A stretch of DNA of 64,000 bases from Atriophallophorus winterbourni (GCA_013407085.1 JACCGJ010001637.1:109271-173270), one strand, 5' to 3'. Shown: positions 12,690-24,880, counted from the stretch's first letter. Program-made: numbers and translations. The notes: generated by a model not told the origin, from the letters alone.

Positions 12690-12930
12690 CAAACAAATTT
12701 AGCGCTTGTTTGTTAATGTTGGTTAAGGTTGCCACGACCAACCTGCTCAATCACATGTGCCCAAACAAATGAGGTTAGGATTGAACACATGTTGCTTCAA
12801 CCAAAATTCATGTGCAGCATTTCCATCAAACGCACCCCACGAACGGATTTTTGCTGTTTGCACTGTTCAAGTAGAGAGTTGCGGTCCCTAAGCAGGAAGC
12901 AATATGATTTCAACCAGAGTGCTAATCCTT
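12690..12930 (-). repeat. Diverged copy of the hammerhead-bearing 238-bp unit
   Basis: The linker motif (GGTTAAGGTTGCCACGACC, AACCTGCTCAATCACATG) is followed by CGCACCCCACGA, as in the 8.5 kb units. At 12835-12876 on the minus strand the ribozyme region is eroded. Stem I could still pair (CTCTAC with GTGGGG), but CTGATGA is TTGAACA and GAAA is AAAA. It should be inactive. It is a single unit without a tandem partner. Confidence 0.6.
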
Positions 12931-13494
12931 CGCAGGTATTCATGGAACCATTTTTGGTATATAAATATCGCATTACATACTTCGCTTTGTCAGTTGATAA
13001 TAGTTTATCTGATTGATTTGTATATAAATCCCATGAAGATGGATAAAATGTGCTGGTGGTATTATTGTTATTTGCCACTTCACTTTGATCAATTCAATGT
13101 AACTTGTTTCAGGGCAAACTTGTTCAAATATTTTTGAGTAATCATTGCTTTATTCTTCGTCATAAACGTTTTGAAAATTTGGATATTCTTAACCATGAAA
13201 ATTAAATACTTTACTGCTGATGACATAAAATATTTTTGAGTATTGTACTGCTTCAGTTAAACCAACGCTCAGTAATGGACAATCACTTGATTAATTCACA
13301 GAGCAATTTACGTGGGAATACTTTCAAACCGCATTTTTAATATACCGATATTCGGCAAGTACAATTGCGTCATTGATTCTAAGTTACTGTTTGAGTGCCG
13401 CTTTCGGCATTTTGATTAAGGAAAGCACCAACATGCGTAATAAATTTACGCTATTTGAGATTGAATGGCGTGGATTATTTAAATCTAAATATTT

Positions 13495-13750
13495 AGTGTA
13501 TGTATGTATGTATGTATGAAAGCACAAGCCTGATCCAGGCAAAGTGCCGCATAGTCAGAGAATGCACGTGGGCTAAGATACTGTCAGGTTGCCCAGACCT
13601 AGACAGATATGACGGGGGACTAGAAATGGTAGTAAGACTCCAGCGTGTTTCAGCACGCAGCTCACTACCGCTGGCCAATCAATTTAGCATGATGTTAGAT
13701 GTACAGCACAGAAATGCTGCACGATCGCACATACGTGCAAAATTATTCAG
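13495..13750 (+). repeat. Short dispersed repeat 'AGCC' (SINE-like), nearly full copy
   Basis: It begins after a (TATG)n run with GAAAGCACAAGCCTGATCC and continues through AAGTGCCGCA, GTTGCCCAGACCTAGACAG and CAGCGTGTTTCAGCACGCAG, ending near GCTGGCCAATCAATTTAGC and beyond. Other copies or fragments lie at 26222-26450, 31280-31345 (minus), 32185-32320, 37655-37697 (minus), 60645-60735, 62640-62835, 62866-62965, 63336-63450, 63668-63785 and 63895-63995 (minus). Length is about 230 bp with no coding capacity. No clear tRNA promoter boxes were seen, so SINE is only a working label. Confidence 0.7.
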
Positions 13751-14211
13751 TAGGCATTGGAATTATCGACCACATCTCATGTTTCCGTTTGTCGTGTCGC
13801 TTTAGCTACACTGCGAGGCTTATTTCTTGTGTAACCAAAAACATCAACATTGGAATTTTAACACCACAAAACGAGTTGACCATTGGCGCCAATATGTTAT
13901 GACAGTGACAGTGAAATATAAAGAAAAAAAACTGACAGCCAAAATAGAATTCGTTCACAAGTTTCGACGTTTAGAGATAAATATTTGGAAATAGTGGCAT
14001 GAGAATTAAATGTTTCCAGTCACAAAACGTTTTAGCATGGAAGACTTATGAGATTGTTAGAACGCACAGAATACGATTAGATATGCAGACAGTATATTGT
14101 GTCACAATCATCGATTGCCCTTCCATGACGCTAACTTTCGGTTTTATTTGCCACAACGCATTTAATTTATTCTCTAATGAACCCGAAGGATTTATTCTAC
14201 GCCGGGAGCCT

Positions 14212-14439
14212 TTAACCCTTAACTGCCTGAATTATTTTACAAGCGTCACCTCACTTCCGAAGTTTGTTGACAACTGGCGCGCCGCATGGCTCAGCCGTCT
14301 AAAACACGTATCAAACGAGAGCAGAACGTGTGCCGAATCCGATACTCCCGGCATACGGAAGTGATCTGTCTAATTTATCCTATCATAAACCTTTAAATTT
14401 TGTGTACCGAATTTGACCCATTCAACCGTTAAGGGTTAA
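14212..14439. mobile_element. Probable piggyBac-type MITE (TTAA duplication)
   Basis: TTAA at 14212-14215 is followed by CCCTTAACTGCCTGAAT. The other end, read inverted, is CCCTTAACGGTTGAA, followed by TTAA at 14436-14439. That gives a 220-bp element with terminal inverted repeats starting CCC, flanked by TTAA on both sides. This is the hallmark of piggyBac insertion (family knowledge). There is no transposase. The inside contains TGGCTCAGCCG, which resembles a tRNA A-box, but no good B-box. The perfect core of the terminal repeat is short (8 bp), so chance is not excluded. Confidence 0.5.
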
Positions 14440-15869
14440 CTAGGAAGATAGCTGTCTTTACGTTTCTTATTTACAAACAACTGAATTTCATGGCCACCTC
14501 AAGGTAATTTCATGTCTCGCTTATAATTGATAATGAATTTACATTCATGTTTAATTGGGAAACCAGTTTTATCCATCGTGTCCATGATCTCAATAACCAG
14601 CTCCAAAATACCACATCTCAATCATTTCGATGCCAATAACAGTCCAAAATTTTTATTCTATTTGATGCGATTTCCACAATTTTTAATCAATATTGAATAA
14701 AAGAATATAAATTGACTGATCTGAATTTAGTCGCTTTTGCAACATGATTGTTTAAGTTGAAAAGATGATTTCATTGCTTCTCAAACGAAAAATGTTTTGG
14801 TTGCTATTAATGATTTTTGAATTAAGACATATTGATTTTCAGAAATACGGTCGAAAAGCAGGGGTAACTGTAGAACGGAAATGATTCGTTTCGCTCACAA
14901 CATGAGATTAACCATTGAATTCAAATCTGATTAAGTGTGAACTTTTAGGTGATTATGCTTGGCTTGCCCGGAGGGAAATTGAGATGGCGAGCTAGATTTA
15001 ATTAGTGGCTCCCTCGGTTCAGCAGGAATTTGTCTGGAGGAATAACAAAGGGAAAATTACTGTCAGATCATGTTGAGTAATTTCCATCGAGATATAACAG
15101 CACGCATTAAAGGGAACAGTTATCCGATAACACTAGCTATTGAAAATCTGGACGATCAGAATCCACGAAAGTCACGGATATTACATATCGTTTATGAAAT
15201 GCAGAGTTAAAAATCTGCTTTAGAATCAAGGTTCTTCAAAAATGGTGTCTTACTTGCCATGGTTTTAAAACTAACAATAACGTGTTTTTATATACGGCAG
15301 TTATTACTCTTTACATATTATATTATCTTTAAATAAAAGCGGTTTTTGAGATATGTTTATGATTGTTTAAATTTTCTAAATTCGCCTACAAATAACTTAT
15401 CAGCTACAACATAGTGTAGTTCAGTATAGTACAAATAGCGAATAATGTGAAAATCGTGTGTATTTCTGTGTTTTAAAGCAAATCATCGGTTAAACATCCG
15501 TGTCAATTTTTTTAATATACATTTAACGGTAATGAATGCATATAGTAATAACAACTAATCTGTCTCGGTAAAGAGAAGTGATACCGCATTATTGGTTTCT
15601 CTCCTACATCTTTTCGTTACACATAGTTACAAAACTCATATTCTCTGCTGTACATGTACTACATTGTGCAAAACGTTTGCGCGTAATGTCTATAAGGGCT
15701 TTCCCGACGTACCATTTGTCTCCCAACTTTGTTCTATGTCGATAACCGATAAACCACTCTATCAGGTGATATAATATATTATACACAACATTTTACATTT
15801 GATTTCAAATCAGCAATTGATTTGAATATGTTTGACTGATCGCGTATTCATAATGCAAATGGATTTGAG

Positions 15870-16030
15870 TGCAATCGGTTAGATCAGGTATTCGGCAACG
15901 TTTATCTTCTGGTACAGAGAGGTCGTCAGACCAAGGGTGATAGTCAGCGCAGGTAACATGACTAAGTAGCAGTCAACCCAGTTATGCATGATTCATGACA
16001 CTTGGTCTCACGAAGCTTCTGTGTCAAAAG
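15870..16030. repeat. Fragment of the ATCGGTTAGA repeat family
   Basis: ATCGGTTAGATCAGGTATTCGGCAACGTTT is similar to the left end of the 7490-7725 element. TTGGTCTCACGAAGCTTCTGTGTC near 16000-16023 is the inverted counterpart of its ACAGAAGCTTCGTC...ACCAAG segment. No coding content. Confidence 0.4.
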
Positions 16031-16537
16031 CTGATTTATTACTTCGTTTGTATATTTTATGTAGCTTTTATGAGAAATTGGTTCGTCCGGCTCTTGGGAA
16101 TTTCAAACGTACAAATTAAGGTGTTTTAAGTCCTTTTTGAATGATGATATGTAGAAATGCTCCGAATTCCCAGACATTGGAAAGTATCTAACTTCTGTTC
16201 ATAAGGTACATGTGTCGTCCATGTTGCTTGCAAATATCAACAGTAGGCACCTAAAAGGTCATCTATAGAAATATGATGAATCCTGTGAAATCATTTTAGT
16301 CGTTCAGCAAGATTATTTCAGTATATGCGAAGATTTTGAAAAAAACGGAAAAGACGAATTTTACTTTTGGCACAGAAACATAACTGTTTAACCCCACAAT
16401 ATTGAGATATTGGATCTGCGCACATTTAACTCAACAACTAATGATTTTAAACTACTTCGAACTTATATTCAAGTAGTAAAAGCATTGCCTGGCTATGAAA
16501 GTCGTAGTTTATGTTGGATAAGTCGATATGTCGATAA

Positions 16538-17746
16538 GTCGGCGGCGTGATCTGCGTTCAGCAGCCAAGAGCTGTATCTGCTCCTCCCCAGCTTGCAGAC
16601 GACGTTTTATACAGTGCCTCTAATGTGAGCTGTCAAGAGCAAGTTCTTCCCAACTCGCCGGGTCAATGACAAGAGCTTTCATATTTCTTTTGCAAACGTT
16701 TTGTACCGCAAGTGCGGTCTGCCCAATGGTCGACTTCCTAGTTGCAACTCACCATAGAGTAGATCTTTCGGAATACGACCATTTTCCATTCTGTAGACAT
16801 GACCGAGCCACCGCAAGCAGCGCTGCCGTAATAGGTTGAGCATGCTCTGTAGACCAGCTTTTGAAAGCAATTCAACATTAGTCAATGTGTTCATCCACGA
16901 TATGTTCAAGATATAACGGATGCTTCGTAGAAGGAAAACATTTAGCTTTTGTTCGTGTCTTGCGTTGGTGGTCCAGGTTTCACTGCCGTATAGTAAAGCA
17001 TTTAGTTCGCACGCGTTGCATACCATCATCTTTGTCTTTACAGTCAGCCTGCTGTTACCCCAAACACGAGAGTTCAAACGGGACAGAATGACAGCTGCTG
17101 TGCCAATCCGCTTATCAATCTCCGTGTCTAGCGAGAGGTTATCCGAAATGGTTGAACTAAGGTATGTGAACTGACGTACTAATTAAAGCTGACAGTTTCT
17201 AACAGTTAAGATTGGAGGCGATACAGTCCCTTGGTCAAGGACTTTGGTTTTTCTCATGCTGATTGTTAGCCCAAATTCTTTACATGCCGACGAAAAACAG
17301 TCCATTAAAGACTGAAGGTGCTCTTGTGAGTGAGAAATAGAGGCTGCATCGTCGCCAAACAGCAGGTCACTGATTAGCACTTTGCGTGCCTTGGTTTATG
17401 CTCTCAACCGGTTCGGGTTGCAAAGCTTGCCATCAATTCGCATGCGTAGTTAAATACCTTCTGTCTTTGTCCTGGATGCATGCTTCAGAAGCAGAGCAAA
17501 GAAAATGACGAACAGGGTGAGAGCAAGAACACACCCTTGTTTGACGCCTCGGCGAATTTCAAAGGCTTCTGAGCTGAAACCATTAAAATGGACTGAGCCC
17601 TTCATGCCTGAGTGGAACGAAATAACGAGCTTGAGCAGTCTTGGGGGGCAGCCTATTAAATAAAGCATTTTGAAAAGACCCTTCCTGCTGACGTATTCGA
17701 ATGCCTTCGTTAAATCAACAAAAACAGCGTATAATGGCATACGCTG
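16538..17746 (-). mobile_element. LINE-A fragment in receptor intron (RT palm to C-terminus)
   Basis: A truncated LINE that reads in the same direction as the host gene. At 17740-17450 it encodes MPLYAVFVDLTKAFEYVSRK ... FEIRRGVKQGCVL. At 17380-17183 it encodes the catalytic region, where the usual FADD has become FGDD, leaving both aspartates. At 17077-16679 it encodes the C-terminal half (LLYGSETWTT, RWLGHVYRMENGRIPKDLLYGELQ). The 5' break is just upstream of GCGTATGCC. The 3' break falls before the zinc-finger and tail. Frames are interrupted by stops, so it is dead. Confidence 0.85.
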
Positions 17747-18007
17747 ATTTCAGACGCGCAACATTGAACGAACTACGAGATGCCGGTAATTGTTGTGAAA
17801 CATTTCACCCATAACTTTAAGTTACGGCATTTGTTAATAAACATCATCTTACGTTAAAATTATCAATGAAAACTGACAATAAGTGCCGTTTAGTCGACTA
17901 ATTGTAACTTGATGTGTGTACCTGTTCGTCAATTTTTGATAAATGTTTGGTGAAATTATTGTAACTGCTGAAAATCTGTTCTTATGAATGAAGCCAATTT
18001 TTTTTCT

Positions 18008-18060
18008 TCAATCACATGTGCTCAAACACATGTAGATTAGGAAAAACCCATGAACAAAAC
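18008..18060 (+). repeat. Linker fragment of the hammerhead-family unit
   Basis: CAATCACATGTGCTCAAACACATG...TTAGGAAAAACCCATGA resembles the linker at 12751-12790 and 8675-8725. No ribozyme part survives here. Confidence 0.35.
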
Positions 18061-19172
18061 GTTTGGCTGTCTAAGTGATTTTAGGCCAATAAAAATAAAC
18101 GGTGAATGAACCCATGCCAGGACCTCGAAGATGCCTGATGAATGACATCGAACGACGGATGTCACGTTTCACACACACTACCGACATTTTGTGTAAAAAT
18201 AAGTATTTTACCAACGCAAACAAAAAACAATGAGCGCCGAAGAAGACGAGGAATATGCCCAGCTACCTCTTCGTGATCGGACGGAAACTAAACGTCAATG
18301 CTCACGCATTTTTCTCTTCGCGAGGAGGCAAATGCTTTCCTCGTCATTCGACAAAAAATGTTTGGATAAAGCATTGCTGATTGTTCAATTTGGACCATTG
18401 ATCAATCATTTGGTTGCGTGTAACAAGGTAGAAGGGAGAAATTTGGAAAACTAAATATCTCCTTTTAAAATTAAACTGCATGCATACACATTGCGATAGA
18501 AATAGATGAAATATGTCGCAACACAAGGATCGATAACCTTTATAGCTGTCGTTTTCTTTCAAACTTTTATCCCGTGAGAGTTGATGTGGCTGAGTCGAAA
18601 TTATCCAAATAAAGATGGACAAATTGTCAATATTTGTCTGAATAAATATCAATAAGAGTAAATTTATTTATGCAACCGTGGAAGAAATCCGGTTAGTTTC
18701 GATTTAATTTACACGGAAAACCGAGGAGGCTGGGCAAAATTCAACTGAAATACTCAATAATTTTGACTATTTCACAAGAAATAAATGAGCAAGTCTATAT
18801 GAGAAATTCAAAAAAGAAGATTACTTGAGACATACAAATCGGATAGATTGACTTATCGATGAATACAAAAATATTATCAATGTGAAAATAATGGTTAATT
18901 GAAAAATTACATTATAACTATGGCTACAGTTATTCTGATAGTTACGATCGAATATTTTTAGAGAAAAACGAGTTACAATTGGTTCAATTCCGGAATCAGA
19001 CGATGGTCGCAAACGTGAAACACTCATTTAATTCGTTTCATTTATTCATTGAAATGAAACCGATTCAATAAAATCGTATGTCTATGACAAACCATTGTCA
19101 TTTATTCGCTTATATCTAAATACATTTAACTCTGATCAATAATGATTTGTAGCTCTTGTTATGATCACTTAC

Positions 19173-19718
19173 AACTTGAGATTTCTCCTGAGGCCATTTA
19201 GCAGAACACGTTACCTCTTCACTTATTGGATCAATGATCACCTCCTGATAGATGGCAAGTGGGAGAGAAACCACAATTGCGAATATCCACACAATGGTTA
19301 TGATCAAAAATACAACATTGTTGGACATTCGTGTGACGAACGGATGTACAATGACCAGGAAACGATCCACCGCAATGGCAGTCGAAGTCAACGTGGAGAC
19401 ATACAGAATTGTGCCCATTGTCATTGAGAGAAGATGACAAAATATCCAAGGAAGGCGCCATTTCTCCATGTAAAACGCCAGTGGAGTAAATGGGGCTGAT
19501 ATAAAGGTCATAAGTAAATCTGCAACGGCCAAATTGGCGATGAAAATGTTGGTCACCGTTCGCAAGGCCGCAGAGCGGATCACAGTGAGAATGATAATGA
19601 GATTGCCAACGGTACTGAGGAGAATGATGATCGAATACAACACTAGAGTCACGATCTGAATCAAGGAGAGATGTTTTGCATGAATTAATGGAGCTGTCTG
19701 ATTCACTGTGGTATCCAT
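19173..19718 (-). CDS. Neuropeptide Y/F-type GPCR, exon 1 (N-terminus to ECL2)
   Basis: This is the first coding exon, residues 1-182 of an estimated 373. The start ATG sits in a good context (AACGATGG) and gives MDTTVNQTAP, with an N-glycosylation site NQT at 6-8. TM1 spans about 20-45 (VGNLIIILTV), TM2 about 56-78 (NLAVAD at 62-67), TM3 about 93-117, and TM4 about 135-157. Cys94 at the start of TM3 and Cys171 in the second outer loop form the standard disulfide pair. The DRY box is DRF at 118-120. The exon ends exactly at GTT followed by GTAAGT, phase 0. The ECL2 ending (TCSAKWP) joins smoothly to exon 2. The family is NPY/NPF receptor-like, which signals through G proteins in neurons of flatworms. 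The ligand is not proven. Confidence 0.88.
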
Positions 19719-21045
19719 CGTTATCTAGAACAGATGTTCCGGGAAATCTATTAATATTTACCAGAGAACTCCAATTCCCGCCTACCGATTGGCGTGCTTT
19801 TCCATGATTGGACGGATTATTCTGCCAATTAATCGCTGGAAAATGATGGGATAGATGTCAGCTAGAATCGACTTTTGAACGAATTCTGAATTATGAAATA
19901 TTTAGTGTTAAAAGAAGTTTGTCGTTCTAATATCTATTATAGAGAAACGAAATAATCTCAAATGAAGTTTCAATGATTAATTATCTTAAGTTATTTCTGT
20001 AATAAAGAAATATGAAAATTGATCAACACATTTGAAGCTAATCGCAAACGTAAAAATGATTTTGCTTGAACATTTATCACTTATAATGTAACAAATCAAG
20101 TTGCACCATTAGAAAACTAATTCGCCAAATATTATTATTAATTTTGAGACGAAATTTTGAAGACCGTAGCAGCAGCGTCAATCACCATACATGAATAAAT
20201 GCCTAAACAATTGTGAATAATATTGAGACCAATATATTGCGAGATGTGTGTCCAAATGATTTAAATATGAAACGCCATAATTCCAATTTTATCGTACCTT
20301 ACTGACAAATTGTCTTTTTGAAAAGAACCTAGAGTTGTCTAAACATGTCTTCCAATTTGATTTCGGGATTCGTCAGAACACTAAGATCTCCGAAGATAAA
20401 CGTAATTTAGGTACAATGTCTTCAAAAATGTATTTACGATGAATTTAAAGTAACATGAAAATAAGATGCATGTCCTTTAAGTGAGTGATGTTTGACTTCG
20501 CTGAATAGAAGACTATTCTCTTGATATATATTTCTGAGGGATAAGAAGATAAATAAACTCAGACACATATAACAAATTGACAATTCTATGATTCAGTAAT
20601 GCGTAACCAAAACGTTGATGTAGGTTGATATTTCAGTCAAGCATAGTACGTTACAATGGATGTCTCCATGGGGATTGCACAACTAAATCGCTCACGCGAA
20701 TTAAATGCTCGTTTCAAAACATTTTTGAAGATAACTTTCTAGAAATGGGCATGAATTTGAACTTGTATAAAAATTGTACGGATCATGAAGTATTTTACAA
20801 TCAAAAGTAAGTAATTGCAATTGACTTGTAGAAAATATGAAGCTAAATGGAGTGTGAAAAAATAAAATGTAATGAGACTCAATCAAAAGGGAAAGGTGCG
20901 GAAATTTAACTTGCGTATCCAACAGATGTAAAATAGTAAACAGGTGAGTCGAATATAATTTAACGGTCCAGTTTTGAAACCTTACTTCAAACTAACGCTG
21001 CCCTCATAAAAGCAACTTTCCCTAACTTTACTAAGAAAGGTATTG
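19719..21045. other. Upstream region of receptor gene; no gene seen
   Basis: This should contain the 5' UTR and promoter of the minus-strand receptor, but no TATA box or initiator can be singled out in this AT-rich sequence. Any 5' non-coding exon is not visible. Confidence 0.5.
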
Positions 21046-21610
21046 GATGACATTTTCGCGCAAGATATTACCAATGATCATTAAAACATACTTCAGACCA
21101 GTCATGGAATACCATGTGCAGGCATTGTACCCGTGGCTCAAGAAGGACGTTGAACATATACAGCGAATCTATCACCGTTTAGCAAAACTAGTTATTAATA
21201 TCCGAAACGAGCCTAATAAAGAAATGATAGCTCGACTGGATCTATTCGACATTCACTATCGACGGATCAGGGAGAACTTATCCTACTTTACAAAAAATTC
21301 CATAACCCAAACCATCCCTAATAGGATTTATTCACGCGAAGGGATACGAGAAATTATCGTATATGTGCTGGTGGCAACCGATTCCCACCTGAACTGTCTG
21401 TTTTACTTAGAACAGTTTACCTGCCACCGATACTCACTCCATTAGCTTTTACTTGTTTAAAACGTGTTTTTATTGAATTATTCGTTTTCCAACGACTTAT
21501 ATTCTTTTTAAACTTATTGCATATCTTGTTTTATACATTAACATTTTCATTTTTACTATCCTATGGCTTTTGTTAATCTTGATGCTTTTTAGACATATAA
21601 AAACCTCAAA
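21046..21610 (+). mobile_element. CR1-like LINE 3' end (RT C-terminus and 3' UTR)
   Basis: An open frame at 21047-21445 encodes the C-terminal domain typical of CR1-like LINEs: KTYFRPVMEYHVQALYPWLKKD followed by RIYHRLAKLV and LDLFDIHYRRIRENL. The 3' UTR after it (TACTATCCTATGGCTTTTG ... GCTTTTTAGACATATAAAAACCT) matches the 3' UTR of the element ending at 24365. The 5' part is absent, the usual result of incomplete reverse transcription. Confidence 0.8.
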
Positions 21611-22013
21611 GCACACTGAACTACGGTTATAATGGATTTTAAGATATCTGAGAGCATTTGTACATGAAAAGAATGATTTATTTCGAATTCAAGGAAAGCA
21701 ACACAATTTACATTTAGTAATAATGAAGTCAATTTCTCGCAATTCAGATATGATTTACTTTTATTTTGACAAATCATGCATTACTTTTGAAATGTCAGGT
21801 AGCCGAATAAACTCAACTAAGTTTGAGAGAAAATATCTAGATTTATTACGTTATTTTGGATCGAACAAGAATGCGATGTACACATGCAGCACTACTAGAA
21901 ATGATAGTCAATTGGAAATTCTGTGGCACCCAGCGCCAGTGATAATCGGTTACACGTTTCAAAATTCATTGCCTTTGTCATTCACCGATATTCAAATGAT
22001 GGGCGTTGACTGA

Positions 22014-23320
22014 ACTTACATGAACTCACGAAAGAATGAATTCCATGTTGAGTAATAAGTAGCCTCCCAGAAATTCTATTACAAGCAACATGTGAAAGAT
22101 AATGTTCAAACTCAACAAACCCTGTTAAAATTATTTTGATGATTCGTCAATACTAAATTGGTGCAATCCCAACTTATTACGTAATATGAGCGCGTGGCTT
22201 GTTTTAAATATCAGAAAACAATAAAATATAGTCTATTTGAAAAACTATCATGAATCCGAATGTGATGTACAAAAATGCCAAAATCAGCGGAGTGTTGATA
22301 TATTGTTTAACTTAGGCGAAATAATTTTGAAAATCTTAAAACGTCCCAATTAATCCGATCTACAAAAAAAATGAGATGAAAATTTTTACTTCATATTTAA
22401 TAGTAGTTTTAATACCAGTGTAAAGGAGTCCGTCGTAGCTGTAAATAATCAACGATTCCGCTTGGAATTCTCGAATGTAAAAAATGTGAACATGATTTTG
22501 AAATACCTAATTCAATCGATATCATTTCATTCTATTATTAAGTCAGCTAATGAATTCTCTCCTGTCGAGTCTTGATTTCTGAATCACGTGTGAGGGATAA
22601 GAGTATGTTGTCTGATTTGAAAATACACACAATATACAAAATGATTTTATAAAGTGTCTGGATAAATAAGGAAGATTATATTGAAATCGATCTCGCTCGC
22701 TCGATGTTGTTTCAAACGATGAGATTCGGTGAAAGGACGCTGAAACAATGGAGTTTTGATTTGGTCAGTTTTTGGTTAATGGGCAAATATAAACTCCATT
22801 GGCTTTTGACTGTGAACTTGCATTGATCGAGATGATCTAAGGAGTCGATTGCGCATACCGGTTTAAGTAGCAATTTTATCTTGACTCTTGTCCATTGAAA
22901 ATTTTATTGCGATACAGTAAAAATGTTAAATAGTCTGTGACATATTCTGAGAGATTTATTTTTTGCTGATTATAATCGATGCTTGGCCAGTTTGAAGGAT
23001 TGTAGTCGAATGAAAGCTCCGGTTGGTTCAAAATATTGAACATCGTAGTCTAAGAAAACGCACTAAATAGTGTATATCGGAATAACGTGAAATAAGTATA
23101 TTATACCATGGATTTCCATCAAAATACAATGAGCGTGTATAACGATGGTTAAGAATTTTGAAATAAATATAGGAAATATCCCAAGTGATTATGTGTAAGA
23201 TGAAATAACAACAATAACAGGATAGATAAAAATCATTTTGGATTCAATGGTATCCGAACTGTTTCAAAAGACGATTTTTCTAACGTATCCGAAAGATTTC
23301 AAAGGAAACATGGAAAGGAA
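22014..23320. other. AT-rich spacer, no gene seen
   Basis: No protein resemblance and no repeat family recognised. Confidence 0.6.
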
Positions 23321-23324
23321 TAAT

Positions 23325-24365
23325 TCAAAGTTCAATCGAAGTGACCTCCGAATTTGTCCTCAGGAATTCAATAAAAACTTTGAATTTAAATTAAGAAGCC
23401 GAACTCGTAAGTGGATAACGGTACGAAACATTGCTTGGCGACACCATCGGCAAAACCCCTCATCCGAGACCTGGGAAACATTCCGTTTACTGCGGAAACA
23501 AATTTGTCATTCAAGACAAGTTGTGCTTCCAAGAATTGATATTAAGCATGGTGGAGCGAAACCCTAAAATACTGTATGGTATGGTTAACGACCAAGCTAA
23601 GGTGAAACCTGGAGTAGCGTCCGTGAACACATCAGCTGGACCAACAACAACTGCAGCAAAAACTGCTGATGCTTTAGCCACGTTTTATTCATCGGTATTT
23701 GACAGGATAGAACATGCAATAAACAGCCCAAATCCAACACTTTCAAACACGGTTGCCCTAAGTAAAATAAATGTCACTGAGAAACGCGTCCTCCAAGGTT
23801 CATTTAATCTTAAAACCAGAAAGTCTCCTGGGGCTGACGAAATAACCCCGAAAATATTGAAGCAATTTGTGAGTTTGCTATACAAACCACTCACTTACTT
23901 GTTCGAGCAAACACTGGCAAGCGGAGTGATTCCTACAGATTGTAAACGCATAATAATTTCTCTTATCTACACAGGAGGAAATCGCTCCGATGTTTTTAAT
24001 TACCGACCTGTTACTCTGCTACCAGCGATTTCAAAATTACATGAGCGACTCATTGTTGACGATCTAATGAAACATTTCGAGAATACTCAGTTGCTTTCGA
24101 GGAACCAGCATGGATTTAGACGAAATTATTCCTGTTTGTCTAAATTACTGGTAACCTGCAACCGTTGCTCACGCCACTAGCTTGCATGACTTTAAAACGA
24201 AATTAGACGAATTTTTATTGCATTATTCGTTTCCAGAACACTTATATACTGTTTAATCTATTATCTTATATTGTTTATACACTAAAACTTCAACTTTTAC
24301 CATCCTATGGTTGTTGTCAAGTTTGTTGCTTTTTAGACCATTAAAAACCTTGAATTACCTTGAAT
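23325..24365 (+). mobile_element. CR1-like LINE with large internal deletion
   Basis: The linker (RSRTRKWITVRNIAWRHHRQNPSSETW) and RT fingers are readable at 23431-24180: KTRKSPGADEITPKILK, SGVIPTDCKRIIISLIY, NYRPVTLLPAISKLHERL, QHGFRRNYSCLSKLL. Then, near 24140-24150, the reading jumps directly to the last residues of the element (HDFKTKLDEFLLHY in another frame) and the 3' UTR. The catalytic palm, including YADD, is deleted. The tail repeats CTTGAATTAC about three times (24348-24370), and the 3' UTR matches that at 21500-21605. It is a dead copy. Confidence 0.85.
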
Positions 24366-24424
24366 TACCTTGTCTTCGTATTTCTAGCGTGCCAGAAGTC
24401 CAATTTCCAAGTCCAAATCTCCAA

Positions 24425-24880
24425 AGAAATAAATCTTTCGGGGAAGGACCGTTTCTCATTTTTTATGCATGATTATGCCAGCATAGGTGATGAAATTAGT
24501 AGAACTAGAAAGAACATGCTGTGTATTAGATAGCACTTCTATAATCTTGACTTTGTCCTTTCATAAGATGAGACGAATTTTCCGTATATGGGGAACATTC
24601 CGCTTTGGTACGCACACAAATGTTTTGGATTCATGATCAATTTGCTGTTCCTGAGATACAGGAATTTAAACGCAATGCAATGATTATCGTTTTACTGATG
24701 CCTTTTGTAATCTCGGTGCATAGCGAGAGTTGATCTGGCATATTCGAGCGAAGATTAGTAATGTGATGTAATTCCTCAGGACGATGGTTTTCGACGGTGA
24801 TAATGGAAGACAATAAAGTCCCTTGTCTAAGTACTTCAAACATTTTCAAGCTTATAGTCGTCTCAATTTAACCAAAGTTA
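24425..24880 (-). mobile_element. LINE-A relic, RT thumb region
   Basis: On the minus strand, 24849-24637 reads VLRQGTLLSSIITVENHR, then LRSNMPDQLSLCTEITKGISKTIIIALRLNS. This lines up with VLGQGTVSPPIITVGNC ... LNIADNLSLDTEIDKRIDRAAVILSRLNS of the 36 kb copy. Towards 24430, plus-strand AATCTTTCGGGGAAGGACCG corresponds to the same family's RIPKDL region. Strongly eroded and 5'/3' truncated. Confidence 0.7.

Larger units (their letters stand above)
10984..19172 (-). other. 8,189-bp phase-0 intron of the neuropeptide receptor
   Basis: The donor is GTAAGT at 19172-19167 on the minus strand and the acceptor is CAG at 10986-10984, both in phase 0. The intron contains a hammerhead-family relic (12.69-12.93 kb), a short dispersed repeat (13.5-13.75 kb), a probable piggyBac-type MITE (14.2 kb), a repeat fragment (15.87-16.03 kb), a 1.2 kb LINE-A piece in the sense direction (16.5-17.75 kb) and AT-rich sequence. 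About 11240-12660 and 14440-15860 show nothing recognisable. Size is explained partly by these insertions. Confidence 0.8.

Noticed and set aside
14280..14350. TGGCTCAGCCG resembling a tRNA A-box inside the MITE
   Set aside because: The B-box candidate (GCCGAATCC) is poor and the arms do not fold as a tRNA.
18140..18185. CTGATGA followed by a seven-pair hairpin (TGACATC/GATGTCA)
   Set aside because: It looks like a hammerhead at first, but CGTTTC follows where CGAAAC is needed, and no stem I partner was found.
18230..18454. Plus-strand frame starting MSAEEDEEYAQLPLRDR
   Set aside because: The acidic start looks protein-like, but it has no recognised domain, lies antisense in the receptor intron, and no splice partner was found.
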